DNA of 64,000 nucleotides, from assembly GCF_023273875.1 (NCBI RefSeq), contig NZ_CP096882.1, positions 124,001 to 188,000 of the forward strand, in the 5' to 3' direction. The translations under genes and the position numbers were made by a program. Below, piece by piece: positions 7,048 through 15,065 of this stretch (position 1 is the stretch's first letter; each line of letters starts with the position of its first letter). This DNA comes from Pseudarthrobacter sp. SSS035 (GTDB lineage Bacteria; Actinomycetota; Actinomycetes; Actinomycetales; Micrococcaceae). The notes under the pieces were generated by a model. The model made no database searches. It was not told the DNA's origin and saw only the letters and a list, made by a program, of their open reading frames with translations.

Positions 7048-8121
7048 GTGGAAGTGAGCAGCGGGGTGTGTCGTAAATCAGGGCGTCAGCGGGTAGCGGC
7101 GCTCATTGTCAGCCTGGGATTGGCGTTTTGGGTCGGCGGCTGCACCTATGAGGAGCCGGATGGGGAGCAACCGCTTCCCGGTTCGGCCTTTCCGGTGCCT
7201 TCGACTTCGGAATCTGAATTATCTGTTGCCCCACGCGAAGGCTGGGGCCCTGATGCCCTGTTCTACACCGATGCGGGAAACCTATATGTCGGGGAAAACA
7301 GATGGCCACCGGCTCGCGTGGCGTCATTCACAACGACTTCCACTGGTGTGGTCTATGTGGATGCCGAGACATCGAGGCTTGTTTGGGCAGACTGGGAAAA
7401 CAGCATCAGGAGGCTCGGCTGGCTGGAACCCAAAGAAACCCGCGCGGGCCGTCAATGGGGTGAGTTTCGGGACATTCGGGACATAGTCGGTAACCCCAGC
7501 CATGACCTGGTCTCTTGGGTCCAAAGGGGCGAATACAGCGGGGACATCGTCGTCGTGCGTCCAAGCACCGGGGAGGTGCTCGCCCACGCAGCGATCCCGT
7601 CTCTAGCCGCCGAAAAAAGTGTGGTTTACGGATCAATCGATGATGCCGCTGTCTACTACGCAACCTCGCCCGGTGGAGGGGCCGCGGGGGATGTGTGGGT
7701 TTGGCGGTGGGCCGCCGGCGAAGCTCCTCAACTGAGCGACCGGCCCGTTGCCGATGTCAGTGGAGACATTTGGGCGGTGGAGAGGGAGGATCGCATCGAT
7801 TTCGAGAACGCTGACGGAACCGTCTTGTCATCGGTCCACTCTTCCTATGGAGACCGAACGACTTTCGGCAGTGGCCTCAGCCCAGGTGGCCACTTTTGGT
7901 ACGCCCCGGCCTATGACCTGATTGTCGAGACTGCGACCGGGGCAGCAGTCAAGATCGGGCGCGGTTTCCAGCAGCGCTACGGCTGGGCCGGGCCTGAAGA
8001 GTTGGCCCTGATCGGTCCAGGTATCTCGGTTTGCTCGGCGGTATCGGGAAAATGCGAGGGACCATTCAAGTCCATGAACACGACGGGCTACACCTACCAC
8101 TTCGGACTTCCACTCAACTAA
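7048..8121 (+). CDS. secreted lipoprotein of unknown function, probable beta-propeller
   Basis: This 357-residue protein has a lipoprotein signal: basic residues, then LIVSLGLAFWVGGC with the lipidated Cys at position 32, then an acidic mature start (TYEEPDGE). The body has repeated Trp/Gly/Asp-rich strands such as VYVDAETSRLVWADWE and GDVWVWRWAAGE. They look like the blades of a beta-propeller that would sit outside the membrane, though I cannot name a family. The GTG at 7048 is the longest start, and a second GTG two codons on is possible. A hairpin at 8180-8208 follows. Nothing nearby indicates a role. Confidence 0.75.
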   Translation: MEVSSGVCRKSGRQRVAALIVSLGLAFWVGGCTYEEPDGEQPLPGSAFPVPSTSESELSVAPREGWGPDALFYTDAGNLYVGENRWPPARVASFTTTSTGVVYVDAETSRLVWADWENSIRRLGWLEPKETRAGRQWGEFRDIRDIVGNPSHDLVSWVQRGEYSGDIVVVRPSTGEVLAHAAIPSLAAEKSVVYGSIDDAAVYYATSPGGGAAGDVWVWRWAAGEAPQLSDRPVADVSGDIWAVEREDRIDFENADGTVLSSVHSSYGDRTTFGSGLSPGGHFWYAPAYDLIVETATGAAVKIGRGFQQRYGWAGPEELALIGPGISVCSAVSGKCEGPFKSMNTTGYTYHFGLPLN

Positions 8122-8179
8122 GAGACCCGGGCTAACCATCCCTCCCAAAAGCGTTGAGGTCAGGCAGCCATGCATGCCC

Positions 8180-8208
8180 AAGGGCCTGGGCAGAGTGCCC
8201 GGGCCCTT
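8180..8208 (+). terminator. hairpin after the lipoprotein gene
   Basis: There is a strong inverted repeat with arms AAGGGCCTGGGCA and TGCCCGGGCCCTT around GAG, 58 bases beyond the stop. It has no clear T-run, so it is a probable weak or factor-assisted terminator. Confidence 0.5.
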
Positions 8209-8427
8209 GCGCACCATCCCGCTTGGATGCAAAGGAGATGCAGGTCAAAACACCACTGGAGGCAGCACGAATCGCCAGATATTGAGGGCCATACGAGGCG
8301 CAGGGTGTGTCGCGGTTGCGTCTCGAATCCCTGGCATTACAAGACAGTCGACGGAGCAGACCGCCCGACCTTCTGACAGTGCGGGGAGGCCGTGCTGCAG
8401 CAGCTGAACGGCACCAAACGTGCCTTT

Positions 8428-8468
8428 TAGCGCTGCGAAAATAACGCCATTTACCGCTGCGATTCACA
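8428..8468 (-). repeat. IS21-like terminal repeat, copy 2 of 3
   Basis: This 41-base sequence matches 12958-12998 at 37 of 41 positions. On the minus strand it reads TGTGAATCGCAGCGGTAAAT, then GGCG, then TTTTCGCAGCGCTA. It carries an internal direct repeat of TCGCAGCG. The layout, a TGTGA tip plus tandem GCAGCG/ATGGCG units, resembles IS21-family ends. The surrounding 8209-8548 has no gene that I can support. Confidence 0.55.
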
Positions 8469-8548
8469 CAGCAACTGCGCGGAACGTGTCGGCAAGCTTC
8501 CGGCGGCACGGTGATCGACCGGCTTACGGGCACGGTTCGTGAGCGTCG

Positions 8549-9223
8549 CTATGCGGAGGCTCTTAGGGGCTCGAGGGCGGCTAGGACGAGGTCGAGGCCG
8601 AAGATGAACTCCTCTGCCGGGTCGTAGCCGGAAGCGACGAGCGCCGCGGCGGACTCGTTGAGGTAGGGGAACTCGTCAGGAGGAAGCTGGGGCAGGAAGA
8701 CGTCCTCGGCCATGTCCGCGAACTCATTGGCTGTGTCGAACGGCAGGCTGGCTTCCTGCAGGGCAAAACCGTAGACATAGCTGTCGAGCAACCAGTTGGC
8801 GTGCGTCGCCATCAAGACCGGGAAGCCAGCCCTCCGCAGGCAGGCGGTGACCGCTTCGTGGTGGCGGAGGTTCGCGGGCCCCGGCGATGTCCGCGACTCC
8901 AGCAGGCCGATCGCCCACCGGTGGCGTGCGAGAACCTGTCGGGCGGATACCGCCCGCCGTCGCATCGCCGACTGCCAGTCGGCCTCTTCGGGCGGGAACT
9001 CGATCTCCTCGAACACGATGTCGATCATGGCGTCCAGCAACTCCTCCTTGCTCGCCACGTAGTGGTAGAGCGACATCGCGCCCGCGCCGAGCGCGCCAGC
9101 CAGCCGGCGCATGCTCAGCCCGTCGACCCCCTCGCGGTCGGCGAGCCGGACCGCCTCGACCACCACCCGCTGCTTGCTCAGCCGCGCGTCTGACGCGACC
9201 TGGCGTTGTTCCCTCGCAGACAT
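8549..9223 (-). CDS. TetR/AcrR-family transcriptional regulator
   Basis: This 224-residue regulator has an N-terminal helix-turn-helix at about residues 17-62 (RVVVEAVRLADREGVDGLSM, then RRLAGALGAGAMSLYHYVASKEELL), which is typical of the TetR fold. The C-terminal half is all-helical and resembles the TetR_C_1 type (FEEIEFPPEEADWQSAMRRR...). Ligand-binding residues cannot be named. It is divergent from the oxidoreductase gene at 9347, and the 123 bases between them hold a near-perfect palindrome. It most likely represses both itself and the oxidoreductase until an unknown ligand is bound. Confidence 0.9.
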   Translation of the reverse strand: MSAREQRQVASDARLSKQRVVVEAVRLADREGVDGLSMRRLAGALGAGAMSLYHYVASKEELLDAMIDIVFEEIEFPPEEADWQSAMRRRAVSARQVLARHRWAIGLLESRTSPGPANLRHHEAVTACLRRAGFPVLMATHANWLLDSYVYGFALQEASLPFDTANEFADMAEDVFLPQLPPDEFPYLNESAAALVASGYDPAEEFIFGLDLVLAALEPLRASA

Positions 9224-9250
9224 GGAATCTCCTCTCGCTCTCTCGAACGC

Positions 9251-9308
9251 TTGACATTAGTACATCGTACGATCACGATCATAGTACAGCGTACGACGTA
9301 CGGTGTAC
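9251..9308 (+). promoter_or_regulatory. promoter and palindromic operator between the TetR gene and the oxidoreductase gene
   Basis: A TTGACA box stands at 9251-9256. It is followed by the perfect palindrome ATCGTACGAT (9264-9273) and a 25-base near-perfect palindrome with arms GTACAGCGTACG and CGTACGGTGTAC (9284-9308). The position between the divergent genes and the overlap with the likely promoter fit a TetR operator. The -10 box is not clear (CACGAT lies at the right spacing). Confidence 0.65.
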
Positions 9309-9346
9309 GAGCCAGCGAGTCGCAGCTCGGACGTGAGGAGACCTCT

Positions 9347-10387
9347 GTGGGAATCGAACAGCGATCGAATGCCGCAGCACGCCTGGTGCTGGGGGCGAGT
9401 CCGCCCGGGGCGGTGACGATGCAGGCCGCCGTCCAGCACCACTACGGCCCGCCCTCGGTGCTCGAGTCGTCCAAGATAGGGCTACCGCTGCCCGGTCCAG
9501 GCGATGTGCTCGTCCAGGTGGGCGCGGCCTCGGTACATCCCGGCGACTACTTCGTCATGACCGGTGAACCGTACGTGGTGCGCCTGGCGTTCGGGTTCCG
9601 CCGGCCGCGCCACGGCATCCCTGGCAGGGACCTCGCCGGCGTGGTGGCAGCGGTCGGGAAGGATGTCACCGCTCTCCGCCCCGGCGACGAGGTGTTCGGT
9701 TGGAGCACCGCTGGAACGCTCGCGGAGTACGCCTGCGTCCCGGCGGACAACCTCGTGTCCGTGCCTGCCAACCTGTCGGTCGTGGACGCGGCAGCGGTGC
9801 CCACGTCGGCCATGACGGCGTTGCAGGCATTGCGCGAGATCGCGAACGTCCGACCGGGCCAGACGGTGCTGGTCACGGGCGCGTCGGGCGGCGTGGGCTC
9901 CTTCGCCGTACAGATCGCCAAGGCGTTTGGCGCCGAGGTGACGGGTGTGTGCAGCACCCGCAACGTCGACTTGGTCCGGTCGCTCGGTGCCGACCACGTC
10001 GTTGACTACACGAGGACCGACTTCACCCGCAACGAGAAGCGCTACGACGTCATCCTCGACAACGTGGAAGCCCAGCCCCTGGCGGCTGTCTGCCGAGCGC
10101 TGATGCCCACCGGCACCCTCATCCCCAACAGCGGACGCGGCGGCCGCTGGCTCGGCCCCATCAGTCGGATCGTCAAAGCGCGCGTGCTGTCCGGGTTCAC
10201 CCGCCAGCAGCTGAAGCCCTTCCTGTCGGTCGGGAAGCGCCAGGACCTGCTCACCCTGGCCGACCTGCTCACGACCGGGCAGGTCACGCCCGTCATCGAC
10301 CGCACCTACCCCCTCGACGAAGCAGCCGACGCCCTCCGCTACGTCGCGGCTGGCCACACCCGAGGGAAGGTCGTGATCACCGTCTGA
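9347..10387 (+). CDS. NADPH:quinone oxidoreductase-like medium-chain dehydrogenase
   Basis: This protein (346 residues from the GTG at 9347) belongs to the zinc-independent MDR/quinone oxidoreductase family. An N-terminal GroES-like fold (MQAAVQHHYGPPSVL..., GRDLAGVVAAVG, LRPGDEVFGW) precedes a Rossmann domain with the nucleotide loop TGASGGVGSFAVQIAK. No cluster of four structural-zinc cysteines is present. I chose the GTG at 9347 because a GAGGAG ribosome site precedes it. The ATG at 9419 matches the usual family start but has a weak ribosome site. The substrate is unknown. The divergent TetR gene and its operator suggest inducible detoxification of a quinone, aldehyde or other electrophile. 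Confidence 0.88.
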   Translation: MGIEQRSNAAARLVLGASPPGAVTMQAAVQHHYGPPSVLESSKIGLPLPGPGDVLVQVGAASVHPGDYFVMTGEPYVVRLAFGFRRPRHGIPGRDLAGVVAAVGKDVTALRPGDEVFGWSTAGTLAEYACVPADNLVSVPANLSVVDAAAVPTSAMTALQALREIANVRPGQTVLVTGASGGVGSFAVQIAKAFGAEVTGVCSTRNVDLVRSLGADHVVDYTRTDFTRNEKRYDVILDNVEAQPLAAVCRALMPTGTLIPNSGRGGRWLGPISRIVKARVLSGFTRQQLKPFLSVGKRQDLLTLADLLTTGQVTPVIDRTYPLDEAADALRYVAAGHTRGKVVITV

Positions 10388-10484
10388 CGATCGTACCGAC
10401 GAGAACGACCCAACCCGTATGTATGCACGCCCAGACCTGCCGCCACTCCGGCGGACGGACCACTCCTCCCGAAAGAAGAAAACG

Positions 10485-10973
10485 ATGACCATCCGAACGA
10501 ACACCCCAAACCTGCTCGATAACCCGCCGATCCCCGTGCAGGCCAAGCTCGCCGCCGCCTGGACCAGCTTCATGTTCCTCGTCATCTACATCGACTACTT
10601 CCACCTCTACCAGCCCGGCGAAATCGACGAAATTCGGGGTGGCGACATCTTTGTGTTCGACATCAGCGGGACATTGTTGACCATTTTCTTCGCGGTCATA
10701 GCGATCCCGACCCTGATGGTGATGCTCTCCATGACGCTGCCCGCCCGTGTGAACCGCGCCACGAACCTCGTCGTGGCATCGCTGTACATCCCCGTCTGCG
10801 TGTTCAACGCGGCAGGGGCGTCCTGGGAATGGGCCTTCTACTACGGCCTCACCATCGGAGTCGAGGTGCTGATCCTGGCCTTCATCCTGCGCTCCGCCTG
10901 GACCTGGCCCCGCACCCCCGCCGTCCCAGCCGGTCCCGCGACGACCGACCTTCGACAGGACCTTCGACAGTAG
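10485..10973 (+). CDS. four-helix membrane protein, DUF6326-like
   Basis: This 162-residue integral membrane protein has four hydrophobic segments (about LAAAWTSFMFLVIYIDYF, LLTIFFAVIAIPTLMVML, ATNLVVASLYIPVCVFNAA and LTIGVEVLILAFILRSAW) and an acidic loop (GEIDEIRGGDIFVFDIS) after the first. This arrangement is typical of the DUF6326 family of unknown function. I chose the ATG at 10485 because it follows a purine-rich GAAAGAAGAA stretch. It lies 97 bases after the oxidoreductase on the same strand, so the two are probably cotranscribed under the TetR regulator. Confidence 0.78.
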   Translation: MTIRTNTPNLLDNPPIPVQAKLAAAWTSFMFLVIYIDYFHLYQPGEIDEIRGGDIFVFDISGTLLTIFFAVIAIPTLMVMLSMTLPARVNRATNLVVASLYIPVCVFNAAGASWEWAFYYGLTIGVEVLILAFILRSAWTWPRTPAVPAGPATTDLRQDLRQ

Positions 10974-11000
10974 GTATCCGTGTAAAGTCCTACGGCGTGA

Positions 11001-11099
11001 AGCCCGCCGCCGCGGACACCGGGCCGACCGTGACCAGCTCAGTCGCGGTATGCGCAGAGAACCTGCTCACGAACGGTCCGGTGTCCGCCGCTGAACGGG
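11001..11099. other. long imperfect inverted repeat
   Basis: The 215 bases between 10974 and 11188 hold no gene. Two arms of roughly 38 bases (about 11001-11037 and 11061-11099) are imperfectly complementary. Each contains GCGGACACCGG or its complement and CCGTTCGTGA or a close relative. The loop is about 23 bases. It could be a terminator-like or recombination-related fold, and I cannot assign it. Confidence 0.35.
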
Positions 11100-11188
11100 T
11101 CCGGTTAATCGACATGCGTCCCAGTTGGGGATCCTTTAGCGGACGCGGCGTCAGGCAAAGATCCTGCGCTCCCTGAGAAGATCGGGTC

Positions 11189-11698
11189 ATGGACTCGATC
11201 TTCGTGAATGGAACCGTCGGCGTCGGAAAGTCAACCCTCGCGGACGCGCTTAGCGCGGGTGAACAGGGAAGTCATGCCGTCATCGATCTGGACGCAATTC
11301 GTAGGCTGAGCCCCGCGCCGACTTCGGACCGGTTTAACCACGAACTCGAGCTGCTCAATCTCCAAAGCCTCACGGACAACTATCGGGCTGCGGGCGCAAA
11401 GCGGTTCATTATTGCAGGGGTCATTGAGATAGAAGCCGAAGTACCCCGCTACGTTGACGCACTCGGTTCTGAGGGAATGTTTGTCTGCCGTCTAGTGGCT
11501 CGTTCAGACGTGCTGGAGTCACGTCTGCGCTTCCGCCATCGCGACGATCCTGAAGCTCTGCTCTGGCATCTGGATCGGGTCGGCAAACTTACAAACGTTC
11601 TTGAAGCTGCAGACATAGATGACGTGGTACTAGATTCGTCCGACATTCCACCCTTTGAGCTGGCAGCGGCTGTTCGGCGAGCTGCCGGCTGGGACTAA
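11189..11698 (+). CDS. P-loop nucleotide kinase-like protein
   Basis: This 169-residue protein has an N-terminal Walker A motif, GTVGVGKST (residues 8-16), then VIDLDAIRR, where small-molecule kinases place a catalytic Asp. A C-terminal arginine-rich lid follows (RLRFRHRDDPEALLWHL). The size and layout resemble small P-loop kinases or AAA-type hypothetical proteins found in actinobacterial accessory regions. The substrate is unknown. No antitoxin-like partner is adjacent, so a zeta-type toxin is not supported. The ATG start lies directly at the P-loop strand. Confidence 0.75.
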   Translation: MDSIFVNGTVGVGKSTLADALSAGEQGSHAVIDLDAIRRLSPAPTSDRFNHELELLNLQSLTDNYRAAGAKRFIIAGVIEIEAEVPRYVDALGSEGMFVCRLVARSDVLESRLRFRHRDDPEALLWHLDRVGKLTNVLEAADIDDVVLDSSDIPPFELAAAVRRAAGWD

Positions 11699-11790
11699 TC
11701 CCGCCCGCGCCTGCACTTTGGGGCGTCCCGGCGAAGGATCCCCTAGCGGTAGCTAAGGGAATGATCGGAGTTCGTGGGCAAGGGCTGGGC

Positions 11791-12155
11791 TTACTGGTGA
11801 AAGGGAAGCTCCGAGTTCCGGGGGAAAGGCAAGACTCCTTGTGCGGGGGTCGTGGTGAACCACTCGCCGCCCTGCTTAGCGGCGAAAATGATCACTCTCT
11901 GATTGGGATCGAGCGGATCGCCGCCTGGGTAGGACTCGTCTCCAGTGCAGGTCGGGGGCATGGAGGAGATGTGGAGGTTCCCGCTGCCGGGATCCCCTTT
12001 GAGTACCTGTTCGACTTCTACAAGGTGGGTTGTGGCCTTGTGACCGTAGATGCTTGTTTCGCCGACCCGGCTTACGGACTTTCCAATGAGCACCACGCCG
12101 GCGTTGTCGTATTGGTCTTGCGGGGTATCGAACCGAACCCAGTCAACGCACGCTA
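11791..12155 (-). pseudogene. truncated gene remnant of unknown function
   Basis: A coding-looking frame reads CVDWVRFDTPQDQYDNAGVV then LIGKSVS..., with LVEVEQVLKGDPGSGNLHIS and a C-terminal PFPRNSELPFHQ. No ATG, GTG or TTG with a signal peptide precedes the conserved-looking start. The frame is closed upstream by a stop inside the end of the META-like gene. The CVDW cysteine suggests a lipoprotein that lost its signal sequence when the region was rearranged. A GTG at 12096 could still start a 101-residue product. The family is not recognised. Confidence 0.5.
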
Positions 12156-12788
12156 CCGGCCACCGCCTGGAATGGGGCTACTGGTAGAACCAAGGATTGA
12201 GCTGGTGGAGTTCGCCGTGGGCTCGGCAGTTCCCGGTCCGCCCGTCATCTTGCTGAAGTTGAGTGTGTCAGTTCCGCTCTTCCAGGTGAGAGTCCCGTCG
12301 CTGAAGGTTTGCTCAATTGGCCGTTTCAGGAATTCCTGCACCGACTGCTGCTGCTCGCCCGCATTGTCGGTGCATCCGCTCGCGCCGATTGCGATGTTCT
12401 TGACGGTGAGCGTGGTGCCGGTGATTGTCCCTGGCCCGCTCATGGGTGCGCATCTGGTTGTCACGGCCAGCCAAAGTTCGCCGTTTACGGTGGCCAACTG
12501 CGCAATAACGCCCCCGGAGGCTACCCACGGGAGGTCTTGGTTGTTCGCGGTTCCCGAGATGCCCGTGTATTTCGTGCACGGGGCCGACGGTAGAAACACC
12601 GCACACGATTCTTGGGGCTGCGAAGTAGTGATGGAACCAGGAGCACTGGTGGACGTGGGGGATTCGACGGAGACGGGTACGGCGGTTCCCGGCCCGCCTG
12701 TCTTCATATCACCGCAGGATGTCAGCAGCACGGCAGTAAATAAGAGAGGAACTGCGTACTGCCACAACCGCGGCTGGTTCCGTTGCAT
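12153..12788 (-). CDS. META-domain-like lipoprotein
   Basis: This 211-residue lipoprotein has a signal peptide ending LLTSC, then a Ser/Thr/Pro-rich spacer. The domain resembles META/HslJ folds (TGTTLTVKNIAIGASGC..., EQTFSDGTLTWKSGTDTLNF). The phrase TGGPGTAVP after the lipid cysteine reappears as TGGPGTAEP near the C-terminus, which looks like an internal duplication. I chose the ATG at 12788 because GGGGAAA precedes it at a good distance. A GTG five codons earlier is possible. It is exported and membrane-anchored, and its role is unknown. Confidence 0.7.
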   Translation of the reverse strand: MQRNQPRLWQYAVPLLFTAVLLTSCGDMKTGGPGTAVPVSVESPTSTSAPGSITTSQPQESCAVFLPSAPCTKYTGISGTANNQDLPWVASGGVIAQLATVNGELWLAVTTRCAPMSGPGTITGTTLTVKNIAIGASGCTDNAGEQQQSVQEFLKRPIEQTFSDGTLTWKSGTDTLNFSKMTGGPGTAEPTANSTSSILGSTSSPIPGGGR

Positions 12789-13115
12789 TACAGTTTCCCC
12801 CAATGTCCGCTACCGCGTAAGGCTGAGCAAGTGCCCTCAGCATTCCACCCGCCCATCCCCTTGTGAAGGTGTACGACGGAAAAGCAACATCCACTCCAGA
12901 GGTCGCCCTGTAAACGTCCGTTGGAGGATCCCCTCGCGGGGGCTTGAGGATGACAAATAGCGCTGCGAAAAGACCGCCATTTATCGCTGCGAGTCACAGG
13001 TCCGGCCGCGGAAGCGCGGCGATCGAGGTCCGAAAATTTTGAGAAAGGATTGCACCGGTGAGGGACCGGTTTACGAGACGGGCCCTGATCCTGATTTCCG
13101 TACTAGGCTCGCCGG
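12789..13115. other. gene-free interval containing repeat copy 3
   Basis: Apart from the 41-base repeat at 12958-12998 and a small GC-rich hairpin (CCCCTCGCGGGGG, 12930-12942) I see no gene or clear promoter in this stretch. It separates the minus-strand META-like gene from the plus-strand kinase gene. Confidence 0.4.
12958..12998 (-). repeat. IS21-like terminal repeat, copy 3 of 3
   Basis: On the minus strand this reads TGTGACTCGCAGCGATAAAT, then GGCGG, then TTTTCGCAGCGCTA. It differs from copy 2 at four positions and lies in the same orientation. No IS21 genes lie inside or between the copies. It is therefore a solo end or an element fragment. Confidence 0.55.
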
Positions 13116-13685
13116 GTGTCTAACAGTCAGAATCCCCAAGTGATCGTACTGAACGGCGGCTCAAGCTCCGGCAAATCTTCAATTGCTCGGACTCTTCAGG
13201 AAATCCTCCCGGGCATCTGGTTGACTTTCGGCGTCGACACTTTCATCGACGCACTGCCTGCTGGGGGTGACAGCCCGCGCGCGGGAATCACCTTCGAGCA
13301 GGACGGCACCATCACTTTCAGTGCTGAGCATCGGGCCTTGGAACGCAGCTGGTACACCGGACTCAGCGCCATGGCCCGCGCAGGGGCTCATCTGATCCTC
13401 GATGAGGTCCTTCTGTCAGGCAGAGCGGGTCAGGAACGTCTTCGGACAGCGTTTAGCGACATGGAGCTGATTTGGGTAGGCGTGCGCTGCGACCCGGACG
13501 TCGCCGCATCCCGCGAGGCAGGACGCCTCGACCGCGTGGAAGGGATGGCGCGACAACAAGCCCTGAGCGTGCACGCCGGAGTTGTTTACGACGTCGAGGT
13601 CGAGGTCGACACCACGCATAACTCAACGGAAGGGTGCGCACGCGACATCGCGCGCCAGCTCTGGCTTGAGGCTTTCGCCTGCTAA
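13116..13685 (+). CDS. chloramphenicol phosphotransferase-like kinase
   Basis: This 189-residue protein is of the CPT family. Walker A is NGGSSSGKSS at residues 13-22. FGVDTFIDALP follows, with Asp41 in the position of the catalytic Asp of Streptomyces CPT. LILDEVLLSG and an arginine-rich lid (REAGRLDRVEGMARQQ) come next. Characterised members phosphorylate the 3-hydroxyl of chloramphenicol. Many homologues in actinobacteria have unknown substrates, so resistance is only a possibility. The GTG start matches the family N-terminus. The gene stands alone, and the operon context does not help. Confidence 0.82.
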   Translation: MSNSQNPQVIVLNGGSSSGKSSIARTLQEILPGIWLTFGVDTFIDALPAGGDSPRAGITFEQDGTITFSAEHRALERSWYTGLSAMARAGAHLILDEVLLSGRAGQERLRTAFSDMELIWVGVRCDPDVAASREAGRLDRVEGMARQQALSVHAGVVYDVEVEVDTTHNSTEGCARDIARQLWLEAFAC

Positions 13686-13768
13686 GGGATCACATCCGGG
13701 ACGGTGGAGGGTATTTTGAGCCTCTGATCGCACGATAGAACCTGATGCGTGCCGAGTAGGCTGCACGT

Positions 13769-13903
13769 ATGAAACCTCGCTGAATCCTCATTGCCGCCCT
13801 ACTGCTGGTGGTCATTGTGGTGGCGATTATTGTGGGCTGGGCAACTGTCGGTGACCGCCCAGGTCCCATGAATCCTGCGGCGTTCTATCAGTCAAAAGAT
13901 TGA
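13769..13903 (+). pseudogene. small membrane peptide gene with an in-frame TGA
   Basis: An ATG opens MKPR, then TGA, then the same frame continues as ILIAALLLVVIVVAIIVGW, ATVGDRPGPMNPAAFYQSKD and a stop. The result looks like a 44-residue single-pass membrane peptide interrupted at codon 5. TGG to TGA (Trp to stop) is the simplest explanation. A restart at a downstream GTG would remove part of the helix. The original function is unknown. Confidence 0.45.
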
Positions 13904-13931
13904 AACGCGAGAATGTCCGTTGCACGTTCCC

Positions 13932-14357
13932 CTATGGCGATGTCGCCGGTGACTTTGGCGGGCCTGCTGTTCCCAGGATCAGCTGCCATTTCGCCTCGTG
14001 CCAGTCGAGCTCAAATACGAGGTCCCTGCCTTGGTCATCGGTTGCCGTGACTATGTAGTTGTCGGGCGCGCCGTGGTGCTCCTTGTACTGGACCTCATAG
14101 CCAGTAGTCGTGAGATTGCTTGCTTTGACAATCAGCCGATCGGCAGCCGCTTCCCGCTCCGTCATGTCAACGGCTGCAAGATCCAGCAGCTTTGGCCGGT
14201 CATCATCCATTGCAGCAGCGATGACGGCCTTAGCTGTTGAATCGCGCTGCCTCATGTCCGGATCGAAAGTCCTGTCACAGCCGCTGAGAGCCAAAGTGAG
14301 CACGGCGAATATCGCGACAAAGACGGCACATCCCAGATTGCGCATGGTCGTCACCAT
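13932..14357 (-). CDS. small lipoprotein of unknown function
   Basis: This protein (141 residues from the ATG at 14357) has a signal peptide ending LTLALSGC, with the lipid cysteine followed by DRTFDPDMRQRD. The mature part is about 110 residues with alternating hydrophobic positions (GYEVQYKEHHGAPDNYIVTA, then GRDLVFELDWHEAKWQLILG), suggesting a small beta-rich domain. A second ATG four codons later is also usable. The protein is exported and anchored. I recognise no named family, and its neighbours give no hint. Confidence 0.65.
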   Translation of the reverse strand: MVTTMRNLGCAVFVAIFAVLTLALSGCDRTFDPDMRQRDSTAKAVIAAAMDDDRPKLLDLAAVDMTEREAAADRLIVKASNLTTTGYEVQYKEHHGAPDNYIVTATDDQGRDLVFELDWHEAKWQLILGTAGPPKSPATSP

Positions 14358-14574
14358 ATCCCTAAGTCCGGAGAGCGACCGGAGTGGGTGCGGAGACACG
14401 GTGCGCATGGTCCAGATACTTCAGCCGATCCGCGGAATGTGACCGTTCAGGGTTCGTCTATCGCGACACGACAGCAGGATCAGTTGGTCGATGTCTTCGC
14501 CGCGTAACGCCCGACGCCATCGATCAGGCCCGAGGTCGTTGGGCTAGCCAGCAGAGTAATTCGATTGGGGCCGA

Positions 14575-14973
14575 TTAGTTAAGGCGGACTTGGAGCCTTG
14601 TGTGGCTGCCCATAGAGGCAACAACGGCTGCTACGGCCGCGGCGAGGGCTGGGACGTAGAACCAGCCGATGCTTGCGGAGCCGATGAGTACGAAGACAAC
14701 AAGAGCGACAGTAGTCGCGACCGACACTGGAGTCCGCATACGCCCTCGTAGCAGGAGTGGGAGCGCGGTCAGGGCCACGGGGATGAGCAACGACACGAAG
14801 GTGGACGGCCCTACTGTCTCAAGCAGGGTCGGATGGCTAACCTGCTCCGGCCCACGAGACGTTACTTTTACCTGGGTGTGCATGGGAACCAGTAGGAGAA
14901 CCAAGGAAGCAACTGTCGCAAGTGAGACAGCAAGGACCTGGCGAGCATTCCTGGAATCCAGATGGCGTTTCAT
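14575..14973 (-). CDS. multi-pass membrane protein of unknown function
   Basis: This 132-residue protein has a basic N-terminus (MKRHLDSRN) and four hydrophobic stretches: VLAVSLATVASLVLLLVPMH, FVSLLIPVALTALPLLL, SVATTVALVVFVLIGSASIG and VPALAAAVAAVVASM. A topology with four helices fits. The IS3-family element begins 42 bases upstream of the start at 15015, so its native promoter has probably been displaced. The function is unknown. Confidence 0.65.
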   Translation of the reverse strand: MKRHLDSRNARQVLAVSLATVASLVLLLVPMHTQVKVTSRGPEQVSHPTLLETVGPSTFVSLLIPVALTALPLLLRGRMRTPVSVATTVALVVFVLIGSASIGWFYVPALAAAVAAVVASMGSHTRLQVRLN

Positions 14974-15065
14974 ATGACCCCCAGATGAAGCTGTATAAGT
15001 CAACGAAAGCACGGTGAACCGTCCCGGGTTTGATGCCGCTATCTTCTTTGAGAAAGATAGTGACT

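Noticed and set aside
11189..11698. Zeta-type toxin of a toxin-antitoxin pair
   Set aside because: There is a P-loop, but no small antitoxin gene precedes it and the characteristic zeta motifs are not visible.
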